A DNA stretch of 64,000 nucleotides. Origin: an uncultured Gammaproteobacteria bacterium. GTDB taxonomy: Bacteria > Pseudomonadota > Gammaproteobacteria > Pseudomonadales > Pseudohongiellaceae. The notes beneath the pieces were generated by a model. The model was not told where the DNA came from and searched no databases. It was given only the letters and a program-made list of their open reading frames with translations. The DNA lies in assembly GCA_913048385.1 (NCBI GenBank), contig CAJWVZ010000010.1:35715-99714 (forward strand), in the 5' to 3' direction. Position 1 is the stretch's first letter, and each line of letters starts with the position of its first letter. The position numbers and the translations under genes were made by a program. Shown here piece by piece: positions 40,208 to 47,830 of this stretch.

Positions 40208-40329
40208 ATAAACACATTACACATTCTTGTTTTCGCATCTTGACTAAGATCATTCGTGAGGGTTTAATACCGCGCTGTTGTGATGTAAGCCTCGCTGTTA
40301 GGTTGTTTTGCCGGACTACATATCATTAA

Positions 40330-40405
<76 letters not shown>

Positions 40406-40617
40406 TCCCTTTGACTTAGATATTACGTCTTTAATCCGCACTACTCTGCTGTTCCTCGACTGTTCCAGCCCAACTCTAAAAACGATTTTTTTACAATTTG
40501 TAAAGTTTTTACTCTTTTTAAAATTTACAATCGAAGGCATACCCTTATACTAAGCCAAATGCCATTTCAACAGAAAATCGATGTTTTAACTCATTAAACG
40601 CTGGGAGGTTTGTAGTA

Positions 40618-42363
40618 ATGAAAAATAGTTTTTTACTTGAAAGACTCAGGGGTATTTTAATTGTTACCGCAGTAATGATTTCTACTTATTCTTGCGCGGC
40701 AGAAGAAGCAGAAATCACGCGTTACGTCCGCTTTACCGATAGTACGGGTACCCATAGTGGTATTCTGGAAGGAGAAACTATTCGTGTTCTGGATGGTGAC
40801 CCCATATTCGAAGACGGCGTGAGCCCGACCGGAGTATCAGTTGCTTTAGAGTCCGTAGAATTAGAAATACCAATGAATCCGGACCGGGTCCCGAACGTTA
40901 TGGGGGTTGCGGGTAATTCCAACAATCCCAATAGTAATCCTGTTGAAGTCGATCACCCCCGTTGGTTCAGCAAGGCTAATACCTCACTGGCCAAAAACGG
41001 TGCACGAGTTGAGGTTCCTTTCGGCGCCACAAACTTTAATTTTGAAGGCGAAATCGGACTCATCATTGGCCGTGAAGGTAGGCACATCCCTGAGTCGGAA
41101 GCAATGGATTATTTGTTTGGGGTAACTGTAGGTAATGATTGGAGTGAGAATGACTGGTGCGGTGAGCGACGAGGAATTGAAGAACCAACTCATGTATTTT
41201 GCAAGGCCGGAGATACGTTCGCTACTCTGGGAGACACGGTAGTAACTGGGCTGGACCTAAGTGATCTTCAAATTACGGTTAGATTAGACGGCGTTGTAGC
41301 CGCTCAGGGGACAAGTGCAGATTTTCGTGACAACCCAGCCACTTTAATCAGTAAGATAAGTCATTACGTTACATTAAAGCGCGGAGACATTATCTTTACC
41401 GGTACAGTGGCTCCTCCGCAGCTACCTGGCACGAGACGCCAACTTTGGCAAGACGATGTCGTTGAAGTTGAATTAGAGAACGTTGGTATCGTAAGTAACC
41501 AATTGATGCGTGTAACCCGTCAGACTGCATCAGGCCCGGAAATTTCTGCTGCCGACGGTACCTACGTCAGGTTCCGACATTCGGAAGGAACTTCCTTCGG
41601 TATACTTAATGGTGATGAAATCAATGAGCTCGATGGGGATCCAATCGGAGGTAATTTCTCGCGCATCGGACGGACCCATAATGTCTCTGATGTGGAATTC
41701 GACTTGCCAGTAGATCCAGCTAAGCCAGGCCGGAAAGTCCTTGCAGCAGCTGCAAACTATCAACCGAAAAATGCACCTGCCCGACAAGTCCCTCACCCTC
41801 GATACTTGTTCAAGCGCTCCACCGCACTGAGTGCTGACGGTGGAAATGTCGAACGCCCACCGGAAGTAGAAATGTTTATTCCAGAAGCTGAGTTGGTTTT
41901 AGTTATCGGTCGCCGAGGGCGCCACATTCCGGTCGATGAAGTTAATGATTACATTTTTGGCGTTGCTACTGGGAATGATTGGTCTGAGCTTTCTTGGATC
42001 ACAGCAGGCTCTGGACCCAGGCCCCTTAAGTATGTGAGTAAAGCGACAGACACCTGGGCTGGGCTCGCGAACCAGATTGTGAGAGGGATAGACTATAGCG
42101 ATTTACAAATCACTGCACGGTTGAACGGTGAGCTTCTCTCGCAAGGTCAATCTTCAACTATGATTAATAATCCAGCTCGACTCGTTAGTTATTTATCGCG
42201 TTACATGACTCTAGAGCCGGGAGATCTCATTTACACTGGGGCTATTTCGCCAGAACCCGGAATGCGTCGTAACCTTAATGTTGGGGATGTCGTTGAGGTT
42301 GATGTTGAAGGGCTTGGATCAATGGAGCAGCAAGTGGTTGCTATGCCGGCTTGGCCATATTGA
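40618..42363 (+). CDS. Exported tandem fumarylacetoacetate-hydrolase-like protein
   Basis: A 581-residue protein with two FAH-family domains (about 33-300 and 315-580) behind an N-terminal export signal (hydrophobic segment about 11-26, then SCAAEE, a possible weak lipobox). Each half has the FAH metal pattern: FEGEIGLIIGREGRHIP and VTVGNDWSEND in the first, EAELVLVIGRRGRHIP and VATGNDWSEL in the second. Each half ends LKRGDIIFTG or LEPGDLIYTG. FAH enzymes cleave C-C bonds of beta-diketones in the cytosol, so export and duplication are unusual. Substrate unknown. Confidence 0.8.
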   Translation: MKNSFLLERLRGILIVTAVMISTYSCAAEEAEITRYVRFTDSTGTHSGILEGETIRVLDGDPIFEDGVSPTGVSVALESVELEIPMNPDRVPNVMGVAGNSNNPNSNPVEVDHPRWFSKANTSLAKNGARVEVPFGATNFNFEGEIGLIIGREGRHIPESEAMDYLFGVTVGNDWSENDWCGERRGIEEPTHVFCKAGDTFATLGDTVVTGLDLSDLQITVRLDGVVAAQGTSADFRDNPATLISKISHYVTLKRGDIIFTGTVAPPQLPGTRRQLWQDDVVEVELENVGIVSNQLMRVTRQTASGPEISAADGTYVRFRHSEGTSFGILNGDEINELDGDPIGGNFSRIGRTHNVSDVEFDLPVDPAKPGRKVLAAAANYQPKNAPARQVPHPRYLFKRSTALSADGGNVERPPEVEMFIPEAELVLVIGRRGRHIPVDEVNDYIFGVATGNDWSELSWITAGSGPRPLKYVSKATDTWAGLANQIVRGIDYSDLQITARLNGELLSQGQSSTMINNPARLVSYLSRYMTLEPGDLIYTGAISPEPGMRRNLNVGDVVEVDVEGLGSMEQQVVAMPAWPY

Positions 42364-42538
42364 AGCCTGTGAGACGATAGGCTAAAAATATTTCAATATA
42401 AGAAGTCGAATGGAAGGGAGAGGGTCGAGACCTCATTAGGTACTGGCCCACATCCCTTTTTTGACATTAAAAAACCAGTAGAAAGGCCCGCCATTAGATT
42501 TTGGTGAAGTAAGCCTGGTGCTTATTCAGATTAATTGA

Positions 42539-43666
42539 TCACATCGCACTGCGATACAATTCAACATAGTCGTCAGCGCTGACTGCCTTGGGATTCGTCA
42601 TTGTTGCTAAATCGTTAACTGCGTGGGGAACCATATCCGAGATCATGTCTTCTGAAAGACCCATCTCAGAGAGACCGCCAGGCAACCCAATATCTGCGTT
42701 CAATTTTTCGATTTCTCGTGCCAAATCTGCATCTGAAGGCAACCCCATGGCTTGACGCAAGCGCAAATAAGCGGGAGCGCACTCACTCTCATTGAATCGC
42801 AAAACAGTCGGCAGTATGACTGCGTTGAGAGTGCCGTGGTGGAGTTTTAGTTCCTTTAAACGTCCTGCCGCATGACTCATCGAATGAACTGCACCGAGAC
42901 CTTTCACAAACGCAAGTGCGCCTTCGGTTGAAGCCATCATCATCTCCCAACGTGCAGTGCGATCATTGCCATCTTCCACAGCGCGCCGAATGTGTTGCCA
43001 ACCTCGCCACAACCCATCCAGTCCAATTCCGTCTGCGGGCGGATTCACCGGAGAAGCAAGTACGGCTTCGATACAATGGGTGATCGCGTCCATTCCCGTA
43101 GCAGCTGTCAAATGCGGCGGCAGACCCATTGTCAGTTCAGGATCACAGATAGCCAGTTTTGGGAGGAAATTAGCGTTAGCAAAAGTAAGCTTGCGCCCAT
43201 CGCTCATGCTGATGACGAAACCCAACGAAGCCTCGCTGCCGGTACCTGCTGTGGTGGGAATAGCGATGAGTGGCGCCACGCCCTTAACAAGCTTGTTACC
43301 ACCTTGTAACGGATCGTATTGGGCGAGCGGTCCACCGCTCAGAGCCATTAGCGCGACGGCCTTGCCCAAATCCATCGGAGACCCCCCTCCAATACATACA
43401 ACGCCATCACAGTCGCTCTCTTGGTAGGATTGCAGCGCTTCATTGACTGCTTCTTCGGTAGGGTTTCCCGGCGTCCCATCGTAAATGGTAGCTACGGATG
43501 CATTGTCCAACATGTCGGTGATACGCTCTAATAACCCACTGGCACGTATCCCAAGATCAGTGACAAGAAACGGGCGTTCGATACCTTCACGCTTTAATGC
43601 GCCAGAAAGTTTCTGAACAGCTCCAAAGTCAAAACGGATTGGATTTTGGAAAGTTAGCAAGGGCAC
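42539..43666 (-). CDS. Iron-containing alcohol dehydrogenase family protein
   Basis: A 375-residue group III dehydrogenase. CIGGGSPMDLGKAVAL is the NAD(P) site, IPTTAGTGSEAS follows, and the metal-binding region has GMDAITHCIEA and AVHSMSHAAGR plus LHHGTLNAVILP. It starts at GTG 43666 behind AAGGAG nine bases away. It is convergent with the FAH-like gene. The substrate cannot be read from sequence. Confidence 0.93.
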   Translation of the reverse strand: MPLLTFQNPIRFDFGAVQKLSGALKREGIERPFLVTDLGIRASGLLERITDMLDNASVATIYDGTPGNPTEEAVNEALQSYQESDCDGVVCIGGGSPMDLGKAVALMALSGGPLAQYDPLQGGNKLVKGVAPLIAIPTTAGTGSEASLGFVISMSDGRKLTFANANFLPKLAICDPELTMGLPPHLTAATGMDAITHCIEAVLASPVNPPADGIGLDGLWRGWQHIRRAVEDGNDRTARWEMMMASTEGALAFVKGLGAVHSMSHAAGRLKELKLHHGTLNAVILPTVLRFNESECAPAYLRLRQAMGLPSDADLAREIEKLNADIGLPGGLSEMGLSEDMISDMVPHAVNDLATMTNPKAVSADDYVELYRSAM

Positions 43667-43941
43667 GTTGCACTACTCCTTCGGGAAGCTAAACAAAGCA
43701 CATTAAAGAAGTATCGAATAAATTACAACAAGTAGAAGCTTGGCCGGTGTCGCGGAGCTAAATCGAATTGCCGGCACACGTATTTTTAGCCTGTTGTAAT
43801 ATTAAAGTATTCTGAGCCGTTAATTTTAAAATTTCATTTTGTTTGTATTTTTTAAAAATCCTCTCTTGCAAATGGGCGTTGTTATCGTAACTATGAAACC
43901 TTACTCCCGCGACGAGAGAAATAAATAAATCCCTGCATGAA

Positions 43942-44232
43942 ATGCATAGTAAGAGAGATACGAAAACAATGATTAACAGACTAGGATTAGTAATCCATTG
44001 GCTAGGATTTTTTGCATTAATCGATTTTGTTGGTTTGCTGGTGTATGCGATAGCTATCTTTCACGGTGCAGGAGTTATCGAAGAGATATCTCGAGTTCTG
44101 TTTAACCTCAATCAAAGTTTTAGCGATATGGAAGGTTGGTTCTTCTTATCGTTTTGGATTGCAGTAAGTCACTGGCCGATCAAGGTTGTTCTCACAGGCA
44201 ATAAATCTTTTTTCCCGTGGAGCAGCAGGTAA
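43942..44232 (+). CDS. Small membrane protein of unknown function
   Basis: A 96-residue protein with a long hydrophobic stretch (about residues 17-44, HWLGFFALIDFVGLLVYAI) and a second around 67-84 (FFLSFWIAVSHW). No family was recognised. Its stop overlaps the next ATG (TAATG), suggesting coupling with the 120-residue gene that follows. An internal ATG at 43969 is an equally good start. The three genes from here to 45279 are low in GC and form a plus-strand unit. Confidence 0.6.
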   Translation: MHSKRDTKTMINRLGLVIHWLGFFALIDFVGLLVYAIAIFHGAGVIEEISRVLFNLNQSFSDMEGWFFLSFWIAVSHWPIKVVLTGNKSFFPWSSR

Positions 44233-44594
44233 TGTCTGACGGTCGTTGGGAAAATCTTAGAGACGAGCTTGTGAAAGGCTTCTGGACTGACAGTCAGGTA
44301 TGTCATATTTTTGCAGGCCTCATTGAGATTACTGAAGATGGAGAATATGCCTGTGTTGAGATAGAGGAAGAGGGGCTAAAGAAAGCGAAGCAAGACGTTA
44401 GAGACAGGCTTCTAGGAATCTGGAAGGTGACAGAGCATAAGACAGAGGATCTTGAATATTACGCTCAAGGTTTTACAAAGTTTTGGAAAACGACATATTG
44501 TGTTAGTTGGGCCACAAACAACCACATAAAAATTCCCTGGCTAGATTGGGCTATTGATGAGGGATATATAGCCCATGACGTTAAGACAGATTAA
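44232..44594 (+). CDS. Hypothetical protein, 120 residues
   Basis: A soluble, acidic, Trp-rich protein (SDGRWENLRDELVKGFW, WATNNHIKIPWLDWAIDEG). No family recognised. It is translationally coupled to the preceding membrane protein and 25 bp from the next gene, so it probably acts with them. Confidence 0.6.
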   Translation: MSDGRWENLRDELVKGFWTDSQVCHIFAGLIEITEDGEYACVEIEEEGLKKAKQDVRDRLLGIWKVTEHKTEDLEYYAQGFTKFWKTTYCVSWATNNHIKIPWLDWAIDEGYIAHDVKTD

Positions 44595-44619
44595 AAGCTA
44601 TGAGTGAGGCAGGTAAACA

Positions 44620-45279
44620 ATGAAGCCATATTTTGTCGAACCTGAAAGGCTCAAGGGCTTATTAAAATCAGCGGAAGATCAACTTGGGTTATCGCCAAAA
44701 GAAGCCCAGAAGCACGTTACGAGCTATTTAAAAGATGAAGCAACTAGGTACGCCAATAACTCTAAGAATTTCTTCTTCGCTTACAGTTTTGGGAAAAAAC
44801 TTTCAGCACCCGTTGCCGATCCCAGGTTCGATAAAACAAAGGAACCGGTCGCTAAATTACTAACTACGATGCAGGCTCTAGAGAGGCAATTCATAATCAC
44901 AAACGGCATCCGAGCCAAGCTGGAGAATTGGGCAAAGTTTCCGTCTTGGACTCAACGAGAAGCCATCTATGTTATGCGGGGCTTGGACTTTACTAAGATT
45001 ATGGCAGGTAAAAATATTCTTACAGAAGCGATGAAGAGTCACTTCCCTACCTTTCAAGAAATTCTTGAAGTAAACGAGTTGGCAAAGAGATCAATAACTG
45101 ATGGAAAAATAGATGCTCGAACACATCCTGTTCATTGGATTAATTGGGCGAGAGAAAACAATCTTCCAGTGACAGAAAACCTTCCGCAACTCGTTCTAGC
45201 TCATATTGAAAAGACGATGACTCCAACGCAAAGAAGTAAGTACGAAGCCAAATTTGAAAAAATACGCAAAAAAAAATAG
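44620..45279 (+). CDS. Hypothetical protein, 219 residues
   Basis: A soluble, Lys-rich, mostly helical protein with no recognised domain. Phrases such as LSPKEAQKHVTSYLKDEATRY and WTQREAIYVMRGLDFTKI give no assignment. The late segment HPVHWINWARENNLPV resembles the NHIKIPWLDWAIDEG ending of the preceding gene product, which may point to a shared short motif. GCAGGT precedes ATG 44620. Downstream lies the decayed UGSC/M19 remnant. Confidence 0.6.
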   Translation: MKPYFVEPERLKGLLKSAEDQLGLSPKEAQKHVTSYLKDEATRYANNSKNFFFAYSFGKKLSAPVADPRFDKTKEPVAKLLTTMQALERQFIITNGIRAKLENWAKFPSWTQREAIYVMRGLDFTKIMAGKNILTEAMKSHFPTFQEILEVNELAKRSITDGKIDARTHPVHWINWARENNLPVTENLPQLVLAHIEKTMTPTQRSKYEAKFEKIRKKK

Positions 45280-45330
45280 CTTTCGGTAGTCAAAGGACAC
45301 CCCCAAGAATTCTGTTTAAAGCCAAATTTA

Positions 45331-45432
45331 TGGTCATAATCTTCATTGACTAGCAGAGACCAAAAACACCAAAGTAACGTCCAACTCACCTATTAACCTC
45401 ATTTCTAAATTCTTATTTAGTGCAATTATTGG
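45331..45432 (-). pseudogene. Remnant: tail of an M19 dipeptidase gene plus leader of the adjacent gene
   Basis: On the plus strand this segment matches 47731-47830 over most positions (shared stretches such as ATTTCTAAAT and CTTATTTAG, and TGGTCATAATCT against TGGCCGTAATCT). The match covers the last codons of an M19 dipeptidase gene (ending ACT AAA TAA), the intergenic spacer and the ribosome-site region before the next gene. The body of the dipeptidase is absent. It abuts the UGSC remnant at about 45431. Confidence 0.7.
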
Positions 45433-45437
45433 CAAAG

Positions 45438-45500
45438 CTAAACCAAAACCAGTTCATCAATTGCCACCATGGTCTCCAGCGCCCTCGCTTTCAGCGCCTT
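45438..45500 (-). pseudogene. Remnant: last 20 codons of a second UGSC selenoprotein gene
   Basis: The minus strand encodes KALKARALETMVAIDELVLV followed by TAG. The intact selenoprotein at 46071-46601 ends KELEARALQTMVAIDELVLV plus three residues. Seventeen of 20 residues agree, and the new stop comes from TCG to TAG at the first of the three extra codons. Nothing upstream aligns. With the M19 remnant it shows that the locus was once duplicated. Confidence 0.78.
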
Positions 45501-45612
45501 GTGATACGTGTGCGCGTGCAAAATGGGCTATAAGTTTCTAATGAGTACTTTTTTGAACCATATCAATACGAACCATCGTAGAGACAATTATAGTTTTTTA
45601 AGGAGCGACTTA

Positions 45613-45780
45613 ATGATGGAAAATTTATTTGAAAGTTCAGTGCTAATGGTCACTTTAACTGCTAGCGCCTTCCCCTTTGCGTTCTTCTTGGCAAATCTTT
45701 TTGCAAAAAGAGTACCCTCGATAGAGCAAAGGTTATTCGATAAAGCCAAGCTGAAGTACACGGATGGAGACAATACTTGA
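45613..45780 (+). CDS. Small single-span membrane protein
   Basis: A 55-residue reading frame opening MMENLFESSVLMVTLTASAF, with one hydrophobic segment (about 9-28) and a charged C-terminus (RLFDKAKLKYTDGDNT). AAGGAG at 45600-45605 is well spaced for ATG 45613. No family recognised. It lies between the intact selenoprotein cluster and its decayed copy. Confidence 0.45.
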   Translation: MMENLFESSVLMVTLTASAFPFAFFLANLFAKRVPSIEQRLFDKAKLKYTDGDNT

Positions 45781-45896
45781 CACAGACGCCTCAGATAAGA
45801 CTGAGAGTCCACACACAGGCGGTCACACTTTGAGCCATTGGATGTTGACGTCTCAGAAGCTGATACTTGGCAGAATTGTTGTCCGGTATTAGCCTG

Positions 45897-45964
45897 AGGG
45901 GTCCCTACCCCACGTTTTTGCGCAACGAATGTACACTTCAGAAGATTCGTGTGGGGGGGTCCCA
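45897..45964. repeat. Imperfect long inverted repeat
   Basis: ACGAAT and ATTCGT form a perfect inner 6-bp stem around a 14-base loop; outside it CCCCACG faces CGTGTGGGG with small bulges. It lies about 110 bp past the selenoprotein stop. There is no T-run, so it is not a clear terminator. It could instead be a remnant of a mobile element end. Confidence 0.35.
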
Positions 45965-46070
45965 ATCAGTAAGGTTCGACAAGCCCCCTGCGTCCATCCT
46001 TGTTCGTTCTCCATTTCTCCCAAATTCATATTTAACCTGAGACTCGGTCGTTGACTTTTTTCGAACCACG

Positions 46071-46601
46071 CTAGCAACGCGAAACCAAAACCAGTTCATC
46101 AATTGCCACCATAGTCTGCAGCGCCCTCGCTTCTAGCTCCTTATCGTTTGCACTGCTCACAGGGTGATCGATAATTGCGAAGGCATAGCCAGGCATGCCT
46201 AACACCTTGGCCATGAGTTCAGCGGCGCTAGCGAAGTTACTAGTCATTACGCCTACCGCCGGGGTTCCCACCCGCTCGCTACTGATTGCATCATGCAAAC
46301 TGCACGACGAGCAGCTACCTCAGTCACCTAGGCCACTGATGGCCAAATCCCAATTCCGCGCCTCATCGATGATCTCGTCCTCCGCCGGTGCGCTGTAATT
46401 AGACTTGGTTCGCAAGACTACCTTAGCCACTTGATAACGGTCTCGAAGCAACCTATCGACATGAGCGAAAAAACCAGCCGTTCCCTCCTTGCCGTTGGAG
46501 ATAAGCCCGACTGTCTTGCCCGCTAGGCTTGTTAACCGTGGAGCTGGCTTCATAGTGTCCACTAAAGCTTCACTGGTAGGATTTAATACGCGAATAGTCA
46601 T
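46071..46601 (-). CDS. UGSC-family selenoprotein with in-frame UGA (Sec94)
   Basis: Translated from ATG 46601 (AAGGAAG eight bases upstream), the frame runs 93 codons, meets TGA at 46320-46322, and continues open for 82 codons to TAG at 46071. Read through, the centre is SGLGD-U-GSCSSC, so the UGA falls exactly at the Sec position of the UGSC family, with Cys97 and Cys100 beside it. The sequences on both sides are conserved-looking and continuous in one frame. The fold has a Rossmann-like start (LAGKTVGLISNGKEGTAGFF) and a second part (GTPAVGVMTSNFASAAELMA). Redox activity is inferred; the reaction is unknown. It lies 41 bp behind the 362-residue gene, likely one transcript. Selenocysteine machinery is not in the window. 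Confidence 0.85.
46286..46298 (-). promoter_or_regulatory. Candidate bacterial SECIS hairpin
   Basis: In the mRNA, 26 nt after the UGA, UUGCA-UGA-UGCAA forms a 5-bp stem with a three-base loop whose second base is G. Distance (16-37 nt) and a G in the first two loop positions agree with the known bacterial SECIS pattern. A second possible stem (AGCUGC/GCAGUU) lies closer to the UGA. Confidence 0.55.
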
Positions 46602-46642
46602 ATTCTTACTTCCTTTTGGGATAACCAAGTGTCCATATCATC

Positions 46643-47731
46643 TTATTTGGATTGAGACGGTGGCTCGCAATCTATGCAGGCGCCTATAGCCGCCGTAACG
46701 GCCCGACTCTTTGTGCCGAGCCAGGGAGGTATTATCGCGCCGAACCCGCCTGCAGGACCGCCCGCCGCAATTAATAACAAATGGTCGGGACTGGGCAACG
46801 CGCAGTATTCAGTATCACCTTTATCCCGTATCACAGAGCCCTTGCCCACGGTTGACCATTCCGACCGCCTAACCCTCGCTTTCTCAAAAAGGTAATTGGC
46901 AATCTCTTTCCTACCCCAGCCCGCCGCACGCATATGCTCTCGGTGCTGCGGGGCCATGACCACTGCGTAGTTACCTGACCAGATGGAATAGTTGCGCATG
47001 TTCGCCCGCATCTCTGCAGCGTAGGTATCCAGTATTTCTTCGGGTTTACTTGTCCACTCATTCATGATCTGCCGAGGGGCACATGCCGCGAGCACCGTGA
47101 CAGCTGAAGCATCCTTCGGTATGTCACGGGACTCGGCTAAAGAGGGCCAATCACTTCCCTCCTCATCTTCCGCGATGCAATAACTTATCTTGCCAGGATG
47201 GCCAAGAGTCGACCGGTCAATAGCGCCAGGACTCACCTGTAAAATATTTATAAGAGCGAGCCGAATAGCTCTGCCAATGACCGAAGTCGCTCTATCAGAA
47301 CTACCCAATACATTGAAGTCACTGCGCGAACCAATCTCTTTCCTGATGGAACCATTCAAAATGACAAGGATGGCGCAACCACCCGTGCTGGCCGTCGTGC
47401 CATGCAACAGAAACTCTTCTTTTAGCATTGCCATCATTGCTGCAACTACGACGGGGAAATGCGCAGGTAGGCAGCCAGCCATAACCGCATTAATCGCCAA
47501 CTTCTCTGCGGTGATGGCCCGCTCGCGCACGGGCTCAATACCGATAATCTCGTTAGCTGGCATGAGAACCCAGTCTAGGCAGGCCTGCACGGCCTGGGGG
47601 GTAGGCGGAACTATGGGAAAGCCATCTGTCCAACCCCTGCTGTGATAAAACTCCTGCGCATCGCCAACATCTTCGAGGTCGAAATATTGCGACTTAAAAG
47701 CATCAGGCATCGCATTTACAACGGAATTCAT
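46643..47731 (-). CDS. Uncharacterised protein encoded with the UGSC selenoprotein
   Basis: A 362-residue cytosolic protein I could not assign to a characterised family. Visible features are GWTDGFPIVPPTP near the start, VMAGCLPAHFPVVVAAMMAML, a Gly-rich segment (STGGCAILVILNG), LAACAPRQIMNEW, LLIAAGGPAGGFGAIIPPW and a C-terminal IGACIDCEPP. The six or more cysteines and tight linkage to the selenoprotein (41 bp) suggest that the two act together. GGGAGA precedes ATG 47731. Its start region is also represented in the decayed copy at 45331. Confidence 0.75.
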   Translation of the reverse strand: MNSVVNAMPDAFKSQYFDLEDVGDAQEFYHSRGWTDGFPIVPPTPQAVQACLDWVLMPANEIIGIEPVRERAITAEKLAINAVMAGCLPAHFPVVVAAMMAMLKEEFLLHGTTASTGGCAILVILNGSIRKEIGSRSDFNVLGSSDRATSVIGRAIRLALINILQVSPGAIDRSTLGHPGKISYCIAEDEEGSDWPSLAESRDIPKDASAVTVLAACAPRQIMNEWTSKPEEILDTYAAEMRANMRNYSIWSGNYAVVMAPQHREHMRAAGWGRKEIANYLFEKARVRRSEWSTVGKGSVIRDKGDTEYCALPSPDHLLLIAAGGPAGGFGAIIPPWLGTKSRAVTAAIGACIDCEPPSQSK

Positions 47732-47830
47732 GGCCGTAATCTCCCATTAGCGGCAAAAGCAAAAAGCACAGAAATAACGTCCGACACACTTATTAAACCC
47801 ATTTCTAAATCCTTATTTAGTAGAATTTCG
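47731..47830. repeat. Intact partner of the duplicated M19-tail/leader segment
   Basis: This is the functional copy of the segment repeated at 45331-45432, in the same orientation. It spans the last codons of the dipeptidase gene, the 81-bp spacer and the start of the next gene. Confidence 0.7.

Larger units (their letters stand above)
45280..45612. other. Gene-free stretch holding the decayed duplicate
   Basis: No intact gene is seen. The middle is filled by the two remnants at 45331-45432 and 45438-45500; the rest (45501-45600) has no recognised content apart from the AAGGAG ribosome site at 45600-45605 for the small membrane protein that follows. Confidence 0.6.

Noticed and set aside
42420..42470. 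Terminator between the FAH-like and dehydrogenase genes
   Set aside because: AAGGGA and TCCCTTTTTT could pair but the intervening loop is long and poorly matched; not convincing.
42957..43427. 156-codon plus-strand frame
   Set aside because: Antisense to the well-supported iron-type alcohol dehydrogenase.
45588..45965. 125-codon minus-strand frame between the two UGSC copies
   Set aside because: No ribosome site, no recognisable domain, Ser/Cys-rich chance-like composition; overlaps the small plus-strand gene that has AAGGAG.
46071..46298. A separate 75-residue gene downstream of the UGA
   Set aside because: It begins only at a TTG with no ribosome site and is in phase with the upstream frame; it is the second half of the selenoprotein.
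47190..47645. 151-codon plus-strand frame
   Set aside because: Antisense to the 362-residue gene that is supported by ribosome site and operon context.
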